DNA from: Patescibacteria group bacterium
Lineage (GTDB): Bacteria; Patescibacteriota; Patescibacteriia; UBA2591; CALHIP01
Reading direction: 5' to 3'
Assembly (NCBI GenBank): GCA_026417895.1
Contig: JAOACJ010000002.1
Coordinates: forward strand, 1 to 52,607
Length of the DNA: 52,607 bases
Shown: positions 7,911-14,876 of the stretch, one piece after another
Numbering within the stretch: the first letter of the stretch is position 1
Layout of the letters: the number at the start of each line of letters is the position of its first letter
Translations under genes and position numbers: made by a program
Notes under the pieces: generated by a model
The model's input: only the letters and a program-made list of their open reading frames with translations
Told to the model about the DNA's origin: nothing
Databases searched by the model: none

Positions 7911-8269
7911 TTTACGAAATATGAATTTTTACCAATATACTAATATAAATTGACTATTCTTTTAAAATGAAGATTCCGAGGCGCAAAATAATAAAAAATC
8001 AAAGTAGTTAGCGCCAACTCTTTCATTATTGTAAAGAAGCGGTAGATAAACCTGTTCAACCTGTTCTTGGAATTTTAATTTCGCGTTTTTTAAAGAGAGA
8101 GCAACTGCTCTTTGATATACTTTTTCACTTAAACCATAACCTAATCGATTATAAACATCAAAAAGTATGCCGATAATTTGGTAACACAATTCAGGATAAA
8201 TTAAGTCTTCACGTCTTAATAATTTTTTACTCATTATTCGTAAATTCGTATTAATTCGTATTTCGTAAA
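7911..8269 (-). repeat. Cassette C: GxxExxY remnant flanked by TTTACGAAATAYGAATT inverted arms
   Basis: The left arm 7911-7927 (TTTACGAAATATGAATT) and the reverse complement of 8253-8269 (TTTACGAAATACGAATT) match at 16 of 17 positions. The left arm begins 6 bp after the methyltransferase start codon end, and the right arm ends one base before the stop codon of the 131-aa gene (8271). The enclosed ORF is a truncated GxxExxY gene. More ATTCGTA units fill the right side (8236-8262). Confidence 0.75.
7962..8234 (-). pseudogene. Truncated GxxExxY protein gene
   Basis: The 90-aa product begins as a normal GxxExxY family member: LIYPELCYQIIGILFDVYNRLGYGLSEKVYQRAVALSL carries the G-x-x-E-x-x-Y motif (residues about 32-40), followed by the QEQVEQVYLPLLYNNERVG and DFLLF strands. 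Family members are usually about 120-130 aa and continue with an E-L-K-containing PDDEXK-like core. Here the frame ends with CASESSF just after the DF strand, so the putative catalytic E-x-K is lost. I find no ELK-like continuation in the three minus-strand frames down to 7905. It is a decayed cargo of cassette C, not likely active. Confidence 0.75.
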
Positions 8270-8270
8270 G

Positions 8271-8666
8271 TTATTGTCCTCTGGCTCTTAAAATACTTTT
8301 GACTACTTCTGCTTCTGGGGTTAGTTTTTCCCAAAAAAGGACGACCTGACGATTGATAAAGAAAATATCATCGGTCAGCATCGTTGTATCGCGCGTACTT
8401 CTTTTAATCAAGTTAAAAACTCCTTGCTGGTCCGGCGATGGCTCTAGAAAATAAACTTCTTTCATAACAATTGTTTCGGCATTAACAGATTTAATTTGAC
8501 CAAAATAAACTTGACCATTGGTCAGATGAACAGCATACCAATCAGGTGTCTGGTTTAAAATCTGTTTTTTGAGAGTAAAAAGACGGCCGGAAAAAATTAG
8601 CCAGAAAAGCAGATTCAAAACAACTAAAACAATAACGATCAATAAAATGTTTTTTTTGTTGAACAT
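8271..8666 (-). CDS. Small membrane protein, LSm/SH3-like domain suspected (paralogue of 5955-6389)
   Basis: This 131-aa protein has one N-terminal membrane helix (about 6-27), then WYAVHLTNGQVYFGQIKS, VMKEVYFLEP and, near the C-terminus, IFFINRQVVLFWEKLTPEAE. The same blocks occur in the same order in the gene at 5955-6389, so the two are paralogues separated by cassettes B and C and two other genes. The HLTNGQVYFGQI strand pair resembles small Sm/SH3 barrels, which is inference. It lies between the glycosyltransferase-like gene and the methyltransferase on the same strand. Confidence 0.6.
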   Translation of the reverse strand: MFNKKNILLIVIVLVVLNLLFWLIFSGRLFTLKKQILNQTPDWYAVHLTNGQVYFGQIKSVNAETIVMKEVYFLEPSPDQQGVFNLIKRSTRDTTMLTDDIFFINRQVVLFWEKLTPEAEVVKSILRARGQ

Positions 8667-8688
8667 AATTTTTTAATTCATCATAAAT

Positions 8689-8782
8689 TTTACGAAAGAC
8701 GGATTTTTACGAATATACGAATTAATAATAATTAATAATCTGGTACTCATTCGTCAATTCGGATCGATTCGTATTTCGTAAA
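8689..8782. repeat. ORF-less inverted-repeat element of the cassette C type
   Basis: The left arm 8689-8704 (TTTACGAAAGACGGAT) matches the reverse complement of 8767-8782 (TTTACGAAATACGAAT) at 14 of 16 positions, and these arms are the same family as those of cassette C about 420 bp away. Only about 60 bp lie between the arms and there is no ORF. It occupies the gap between the start of the 131-aa gene and the stop of the glycosyltransferase-like gene. It could be an empty or deleted cassette. Confidence 0.7.
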
Positions 8783-8796
8783 GTAAATTAATTATT

Positions 8797-9516
8797 TTAC
8801 CAAACAATATCCATCTGAGGGTCATAATGGCCAACTCTAACCCTGGTATCACAGGCAACTTTATAGCCGAATTGCCGAATTTTTTCAAAGAAATATAAAT
8901 CTTGAGTATAAATTTTTGAACCGCGTTGTGGATCATATTCCTGACAAGTTTTGAACCAAGGCTTTTCTATCCGCGGATCTTTAAAAAGTTCTAGACGAAA
9001 TAAAGTAAAACCCATTCCTAAGCCATTACAAGGCTGAATTTCCATTCTTGGAGGCTGGGGTCGGAAATTCATTTCTGGATCATTAGGATCGCCATAAATC
9101 ATTGGCTGACCACCCTCACCTTTTGTCCAATACAAACCACCGATAACATCATACTTATCCATATTTTCATAGAGTTTTAGAAGTCCGTCTGGCGGTGGGA
9201 GATTATCTTCCTCAAGAGTTAAAATATATTTCCACTTAGAAAGTTCTGGATTCGCTAGAATAAGTTCAATGGCAGCATTATAAGCTTCACCAACCTCCAT
9301 GCCAATCATAAAAATGCGAGTGAATTTTTGATTCATTGGCGTAATTAACCCCATCCAACTTTGGGCTGCTTTGGCAGGAATCATGCCCCGGGTGGGAACA
9401 ATACAAATAGTAGACAAGTCCTGATAAGCCTTGCCCTTTTCCAAACGTTCAATACTCTTTAGGATATTAGCATTGTGTGTTCCTTGATAATTTTCAATGA
9501 CAATCTGCGGTTTCAT
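8797..9516 (-). CDS. Glycosyltransferase-like protein (GT-A type)
   Basis: This 239-aa protein has a GT-A-like layout: an early strand (STICIVPTRGMIPAKAAQSW), a helix with AYNAAIELIL and the acidic metal motif YILTLEEDNLPP near residues 109-120. A second half follows with GGLYWTKGEGG, CNGLGMGFTLFR and a C-terminal YTQDLYFFEKIRQFGYKVACD. No membrane or signal segment is present, so it acts in the cytoplasm. Similar proteins occur in phages and uncultured bacteria. It is placed just after the giant beta-repeat protein gene in the same direction, so glycosylation of that product or its partners is possible but unproven. Confidence 0.65.
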   Translation of the reverse strand: MKPQIVIENYQGTHNANILKSIERLEKGKAYQDLSTICIVPTRGMIPAKAAQSWMGLITPMNQKFTRIFMIGMEVGEAYNAAIELILANPELSKWKYILTLEEDNLPPPDGLLKLYENMDKYDVIGGLYWTKGEGGQPMIYGDPNDPEMNFRPQPPRMEIQPCNGLGMGFTLFRLELFKDPRIEKPWFKTCQEYDPQRGSKIYTQDLYFFEKIRQFGYKVACDTRVRVGHYDPQMDIVW

Positions 9517-9545
9517 TTGTTTTATAAAAATTGGTTCGATGAAAC

Positions 9546-12500
9546 TTAATGGGTTGCTCTAAATATTATAGGAATGTTTGCCCTAACGCCTGCTGTTCCT
9601 GTCACTGTTATGTGTGACAAGGCAATGGTTTGGTTAGTAGCGGTGATAATAGTACTATAAACCCCCCCTAATGAAACATTGGTAGATGTGGCTGGTGTAA
9701 GTCCAAAATTTTCGAATGCCGACGCAGTATAGGTAGAACCAAGCAAAACTGAAAAAGTAGCACCCAGTGCCGTAGTGGCGGTTCCAATAGATGAAGTATT
9801 AGCTGTAGAAACCTGAACTCCTGCCCAGTATATCCCGGGAGAAAGGCTGCCTTGGAGAGCGAATGACAAAAATCTACCACCGGTTAAATTGCTAAAATTA
9901 CTATTATTACTTGCCCAAGTATGGGTCGTTGTTCCAAAACTTCCCATAATCGGAATAAGCGATGAATTATTTGATAAGGTATAAATTACTAAACCAGAAG
10001 AAATCAGTAAAGCGGCGGTGTTCGCTGCTGATGTTGAGGATAATGAAACCAGAATAGGAACATCAATTCTTGTAAAAGATATAGCTTCTGGAAGGATAAA
10101 CTGTCTAAATGAAGCGGAGCTGACGGTTATAGCAGAACTTGAGACTGCTCCAAAAGGAACCACATCCCATCTGGATAGAACCGCCTCCCCTCCTGGATTA
10201 GCTCCGGAAATACTAATGGTCTGGCCAGCGGTTTGTAAAGTGATATTCGGACCAGCGGCGAAAACAACCGTGCCACTGGTATAAGTGGTGGAATTACTAA
10301 CACCAATACCAGCTATACCACCGGCACCAGCTGATGGGCCTGAAATCCATAAAGTATGAAGACCGCCGCCGCCAGTCGAACCGCTGACGGTAATATTATT
10401 TGTCCCGGCCAAAACCCATGTCCCATACTGTGTACCAGTATTACCCGAAGTATTCCCGATATTACTCGCTCCAAAAGCTGCCACCCCAGCATGCTGATGG
10501 CCCTCTAAAGCAAATCGTGAAGCCATAGCGCCAATGCTATTCGCTGAGCCAACCGGATTAACAGTCGTGGCCGAAGAAAGAAGATTAGAAATCACAATGG
10601 CTTGAGGGGCAGCCGTGCTTAAAGCAATGAGATTGCCGGCGGAAAACTGAACAGTACCACTGGTAAAAGTGCTAGCGATATTACTGACAGCTATGCCTGC
10701 CGGTGCGGTTGATTGTGAGTAAGAAGCTGAAGCGGTGAGGGTTTGATTGTTAAGACCAAAAGTGACATTATTGGCATTAGAAAAGATAACTGTTCCTGAA
10801 GTAGCTGTTTGAGCGCCAGCAGCAATGGCACCAAAATTGCCAGTGGCAGTGGCGCCCGCTGGTACAGAAATAGTAATTTTCTGGCCAGCCTCAGTACCAA
10901 CAGTGACATTATTGCCACCAGAAATAACCACACTGCCAGAAGTGAAAGTAGCATTACTGGCAACAATGGCTGAAGGAGCAGTTGATTGCGAATAAGAGGC
11001 AGAAGCGGTGATCACAGAATTATTACTCATTCCGAAGCTAACATTATGGGAGTTAGAAAAAACTACTGAGCCGGTCGTGTTAGCCGTTTGAGTACCAGCG
11101 GCTAAGATATTATAACTTTGAATTGATTGATTGGGAGCGGAAATAGTAATAGTAGCAGAATTAGCATTAATGCTCTGATTTAAGGTAATGTTATTGCCAC
11201 CAGCCAAAATGAATTGTAAAGCACTACCGCTGATGACGCCACTTGTGCCGCTAGTATTACCCAAATTTGACATTCCTAAAACATTAGAACCAGCTGCTCC
11301 ACCACCAGCGCCAAGAATAGTGATGGCATTACCGGCCTGAGAAAGGGTGATATTATTACCACCAGCTAAAGTCATTGTCCCAGAAGAAATTTCAGCCAAT
11401 GTCCCAGCCGTATTACCAGCCAAAGTGACATTGTGAACATTTTGCGTTTGAACAGTTTGGTTAGCCGCAGAAATAATAATTTTTTGGCCACTATCGGTGC
11501 CAACAGTAATGTTGTTGCCGCCAGAAATAACAACCGTCCCACTGGTATAAGTGGTATTACTAGCGCCAATACCAGCCAAACCACCACCAGCTCCAGCAGC
11601 AGCACTAGCGGTAATTGTTTGACCATCCATGCCAAAAGTTACGGTTGGTGAATTAGAAAAAACAACAGTGCCAGAAGTAGCTTGCGTTGTGCCGGCGCTG
11701 ATAGCGCCAATACTACCACCGCCACCGGCTGTGCCAGCGGAAATAGTAATAGCATTTCCTTCTTGTGACAAAGTAACATTGGCACCACCAGCCAAGGTAA
11801 GAGTACCGCTACTGATCATCGTTGGCGTACCAACAACATTACCACTGACGGTGACGCCAACGATTGTCCCTAAATTGCCAATTTCTTGAATCGTGCCATT
11901 GTCACAGACCAAGGCGCGACTATTATTTGAGTTATACCAAAGAGTGCCGGACGGTGAACAGGCGGCGCCAATAGTGTCGGTAGTATTTTTGACGTCTAAA
12001 GCTAATCTTGTTGGCGAACCTGAACCAGCGCCAGTGCCAATTTGCACCCGGTTGTCAGCATTCAAAGTTCTTAAAAGGGCACCATAAACATCTCTTGTGG
12101 CTCGAGCATAAGCCACGGCATCGATACGCTGACGGGGTAACAAGGTTTCGTAGGTTCCACAGGCTGAGCCAGTATAATTGGCCACTTCAACCTGCAAGTA
12201 AATCGTATCATTGCTATAAAAATTAAAAGTAGATAAATCATCGACCTCACCAATACCAACATTAAAGACACCGTTGGCAACATTGACGATATTGTCAGAT
12301 GGTGTGCCAGTTGGCCAAAGTTTATTGCCACCACTAACTGCATCATGAATCGAAAACCGAAAACAATAATTCGTCCCAGAACCGCCTAAGGGATTGCCAC
12401 TACTATCAGTTAAGCGGCCCTGATAGGAAAGAATTTTTGAAACACCGACAGCCGCTTCCATTTTTTCCGGAAACAAGATATTAGCCGAAAGGGACACGAC

Positions 12501-12605
12501 AACAATGAAAGAAAAAATAATCTCCAGTAAACCAAGCAAGGCCAGTAAGAAAAATGGTTTTCTGGCTTTGTAAAGAAATTTAACACCCTTGGAAGTGATG
12601 GCCAT
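9546..12605 (-). CDS. Giant secreted beta-strand repeat protein (adhesin or fibre-like)
   Basis: This 1019-aa protein has an N-terminal membrane segment (about 15-42) and then an entry domain (ILSYQGRLTDSSGNPLGG) like those at the start of phage tail-fibre-type and bacterial surface proteins. From about residue 245 to 760 there are roughly eleven degenerate repeats of 40-50 residues. They alternate between SGTVVFSNS..VTFGMDGQTITAS and SGTVVISGGNNITVGT..GQKI types. A C-terminal beta domain of about 190 residues follows. Composition is Gly/Ser/Thr/Asn/Ala-rich with almost no Cys. A fibrous adhesin is the most likely role. Repeat array length is probably variable among strains. Confidence 0.75.
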   Translation of the reverse strand: MAITSKGVKFLYKARKPFFLLALLGLLEIIFSFIVVVSLSANILFPEKMEAAVGVSKILSYQGRLTDSSGNPLGGSGTNYCFRFSIHDAVSGGNKLWPTGTPSDNIVNVANGVFNVGIGEVDDLSTFNFYSNDTIYLQVEVANYTGSACGTYETLLPRQRIDAVAYARATRDVYGALLRTLNADNRVQIGTGAGSGSPTRLALDVKNTTDTIGAACSPSGTLWYNSNNSRALVCDNGTIQEIGNLGTIVGVTVSGNVVGTPTMISSGTLTLAGGANVTLSQEGNAITISAGTAGGGGSIGAISAGTTQATSGTVVFSNSPTVTFGMDGQTITASAAAGAGGGLAGIGASNTTYTSGTVVISGGNNITVGTDSGQKIIISAANQTVQTQNVHNVTLAGNTAGTLAEISSGTMTLAGGNNITLSQAGNAITILGAGGGAAGSNVLGMSNLGNTSGTSGVISGSALQFILAGGNNITLNQSINANSATITISAPNQSIQSYNILAAGTQTANTTGSVVFSNSHNVSFGMSNNSVITASASYSQSTAPSAIVASNATFTSGSVVISGGNNVTVGTEAGQKITISVPAGATATGNFGAIAAGAQTATSGTVIFSNANNVTFGLNNQTLTASASYSQSTAPAGIAVSNIASTFTSGTVQFSAGNLIALSTAAPQAIVISNLLSSATTVNPVGSANSIGAMASRFALEGHQHAGVAAFGASNIGNTSGNTGTQYGTWVLAGTNNITVSGSTGGGGLHTLWISGPSAGAGGIAGIGVSNSTTYTSGTVVFAAGPNITLQTAGQTISISGANPGGEAVLSRWDVVPFGAVSSSAITVSSASFRQFILPEAISFTRIDVPILVSLSSTSAANTAALLISSGLVIYTLSNNSSLIPIMGSFGTTTHTWASNNSNFSNLTGGRFLSFALQGSLSPGIYWAGVQVSTANTSSIGTATTALGATFSVLLGSTYTASAFENFGLTPATSTNVSLGGVYSTIITATNQTIALSHITVTGTAGVRANIPIIFRATH

Positions 12606-12610
12606 GTCTC

Positions 12611-13282
12611 CTAGAATTTAAGATTTTGAATCACCTCGTCAGTTTCATTATAGCACTTTTCAAAAAGCTGTTGAAGGGGGAAAACAATGTTTTTCGTCTC
12701 TGGCGACTCGCCAATGGCTGGGGGTAAATAAGGCAATTCTTGGGCCGGAAAGTGATGGTTGACATGAACTGTTAATTCTAACGGGGCTAGAATTTTCAAA
12801 AAGTATTGCTCCTTTTTTCTCCCCCCTTCTTTCTCTAAAGTAAATTGCGTGCCAAAATCTCGTAAATCACTTCTAGCTAAAATTTTTTCATCAACAAAAT
12901 TCAAAAATAGATCTTTTAAAGGAATAACATTATTGAAGCGATAATAAATATCAAAATTAAAGCCAAAGCCTTGAAGTTTTGTTTGAGCAAAGAGTTTCTG
13001 ATAAATTTTTAGTGATTCGCTAATCAATGAAGTTTCTTGAGGTTCTTTTTGAGAAAGATCTTCAACGATTAATCTTAATGGTTCAACAACCACTTTTAAT
13101 TGCATTTTTGGCAATTCTAAAACTTTGGTTTGTAAAATCGGATCATCAATAAAGCGGGCACCAATGGCTGCTTCGCCATAATAAAGACCAGCCAAGGTTG
13201 AATTGTCAGGCGCGGTAAAACTTTTTTCCTCAAAAAGAAAGACGATGTTAGTATGGTAAAGAGATTTAGAAGTAATTGTCAT
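12611..13282 (-). CDS. Unknown 223-aa protein in surface operon
   Basis: I do not recognise this protein. It has no signal peptide or membrane segment, begins MTITSKSLYHTNIVFLFEEKSF and ends YNETDEVIQNLKF. It has alternating strands and a helix-rich middle (SLISESLKIYQKLFAQ) and looks like a compact cytoplasmic protein. It is followed after 5 bp by the giant repeat-protein gene, so the two are probably cotranscribed; a chaperone or assembly role for the fibre is possible but has no motif support. Its promoter leaves only about 5 bases between the -10 box and the ATG, suggesting a leaderless transcript. Confidence 0.55.
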   Translation of the reverse strand: MTITSKSLYHTNIVFLFEEKSFTAPDNSTLAGLYYGEAAIGARFIDDPILQTKVLELPKMQLKVVVEPLRLIVEDLSQKEPQETSLISESLKIYQKLFAQTKLQGFGFNFDIYYRFNNVIPLKDLFLNFVDEKILARSDLRDFGTQFTLEKEGGRKKEQYFLKILAPLELTVHVNHHFPAQELPYLPPAIGESPETKNIVFPLQQLFEKCYNETDEVIQNLKF

Positions 13283-13287
13283 ATAAT

Positions 13288-13315
13288 ATTATACTATATC
13301 AATGTAATCTAACAA
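13288..13315 (-). promoter_or_regulatory. Promoter placing the transcript start at the ATG (leaderless)
   Basis: On the minus strand, TTGTTA (13315-13310), a 16-bp spacer and TATAAT (13293-13288) are followed by five bases and the ATG at 13282. Transcription normally starts about 7 nt after the -10 box, so the mRNA would begin at or within a base or two of the start codon. A 12-bp tandem unit (CAATGTAATCTA, about 13300-13326) overlaps the -35 side. Confidence 0.55.
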
Positions 13316-13332
13316 TGTAATCTACCAACAAT

Positions 13333-14859
13333 TTATTTAAAAACCTCTTCTATTTTAATCGGTTGAAGAGCGGTGATTGGATACCAAGGTCCGCTTTCGT
13401 CCTCTTCAGCCACTAAAAGATAATAGATACCTGCCGCTAAATTAGAAGGAAGATCGTTGAATGCGTAATAATATTGCCCATTCCGACAAGGAAAAGCTTT
13501 ATTGTAGACAAAGTTGCTGGGATTTTTCTCGTAATCTTCTTCTTGTGAATAAATGAGAACGACAAAATATTTTCTCTGACACTGACCTTGTAAAAATAAT
13601 TTTGATTTTTCTTCGGAGGTGACTTCTAAATTAATGGTCCAATTTTCTTGATTGGTATTTTTTTGAAATATTCCAAGATGCCAGTCCAAAATTTTCTTGG
13701 TTCGAATTGGTTCACCAGCCAGAGAAAAGAAATACACTCTTTGTGGCTCAAGCCAATGGAACTCCACCTGACGATCATAGATTTCATCACCGATGGCAAA
13801 TTTTAGTTTAAATAGATATCGACCTGGCGACCAATTATCTATTTTTTTAATTTTAAAACGATAATGATTCTCTTCTTCTAAGAGATTAGGCAAGATAATT
13901 ATTTCTTGGCTAGCAGGGCTTATTAAACTTGCTTGTTTAAGCTGGAAAAATGGTTGAAAAAGAAATTTAATTTTATTCCATAAATTCTGCTCTGCAATTT
14001 TTGGTTTTGACAAAAGAAATTCTGGTTCCTCATAAATTAAGAATTTATTTTTAGCGGCAACTAAACTTATTTTCCATTCTGGTGTTTCTGGCTCGATAAT
14101 TTCTTCTTCTTCAATTATTTCTTCTTCTCTTATCTCGGCAGCTGGCTCCTCAATTTGATAATTGATTTCTAACCAAACCGCCTCAAGGTAAACAGCTGAG
14201 GATTGAGAATTTAGAATATAGGATTGAGAGGAAGAATAAGTAAATCTGATTTTAAAATTTTCTAAATCTTGCCAATTTTCAAATACCGGCAGGGCGTATA
14301 AAAAATAGCCACCATTAGTGGCATTAGAAATTTCGTTGGCAAAATTTAATTCACCAGCCCTCTGCCAATTGTTTTGGTAAAGATATTCAATCTTTAGTTT
14401 ATCTTCAGCGCTACCACGACCGGCCAAGGAAAATCTTAATTGAATACTTTTGATTTTATTTTCTCTAAATTGATCAGGAAGAGAGAAATTGGATAACTCT
14501 AAAAATTTTTCCTCAAAAACTTCAAAAACTTGCTGTTCTTTTTGCAAAACCTCTTCTTGATCCGGTCTTTGCAATTGTTCTTCGGGAGATGACTCAAAAG
14601 CCTTAAAAGGAGAAGCAGAGTTTTCTGGGTTAAATTCTTCAAAACTCGCCTGCTCACCCAAATCTTGAATAAAAATTGCTTCCGGATTTTGCCAATCAGT
14701 AAGATAGACAGTGGGCAAAATTTTTGTTTCGTTCTTGGCCCGAACAAAATGAACAAAGGTTGATTTCCTGAATAATAGATTCCCTGCCCCGCTAATAAAA
14801 ACAAGGCTTAAAATTAAACTAGTAACAAGAAGAATGAATCTTTTTTTTCTTAATAACAT
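13333..14859 (-). CDS. Large exported protein ending in the GxCQ/NKAFPC domain
   Basis: This 508-aa protein has an N-terminal signal or anchor helix (about 7-28), then a Glu-rich low-complexity stretch, a beta domain (SIQLRFSLAGRGSAEDKLKIEYLY; YLEAVWLEINYQ), an acidic linker (EEEIIEEEEIIEPE near 245-258), a second beta domain, and a C-terminal domain of about 90 residues shared with the 174-aa protein (LQGQCQRKY, DYEKNP, YNKAFPC, AGIYYLLVAEEDESGPWYP). It follows the cohesin-like gene by 17 bp and is probably in its operon. The role is structural or assembly-related by context. Confidence 0.65.
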   Translation of the reverse strand: MLLRKKRFILLVTSLILSLVFISGAGNLLFRKSTFVHFVRAKNETKILPTVYLTDWQNPEAIFIQDLGEQASFEEFNPENSASPFKAFESSPEEQLQRPDQEEVLQKEQQVFEVFEEKFLELSNFSLPDQFRENKIKSIQLRFSLAGRGSAEDKLKIEYLYQNNWQRAGELNFANEISNATNGGYFLYALPVFENWQDLENFKIRFTYSSSQSYILNSQSSAVYLEAVWLEINYQIEEPAAEIREEEIIEEEEIIEPETPEWKISLVAAKNKFLIYEEPEFLLSKPKIAEQNLWNKIKFLFQPFFQLKQASLISPASQEIIILPNLLEEENHYRFKIKKIDNWSPGRYLFKLKFAIGDEIYDRQVEFHWLEPQRVYFFSLAGEPIRTKKILDWHLGIFQKNTNQENWTINLEVTSEEKSKLFLQGQCQRKYFVVLIYSQEEDYEKNPSNFVYNKAFPCRNGQYYYAFNDLPSNLAAGIYYLLVAEEDESGPWYPITALQPIKIEEVFK

Positions 14860-14876
14860 TGGAGACGAAAAGTTAT

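Noticed and set aside
9546-12605. A prophage tail-fibre gene marking an integrated phage
   Set aside because: No other phage structural, integrase or lysis genes are nearby, and the gene has a bacterial-type export segment.
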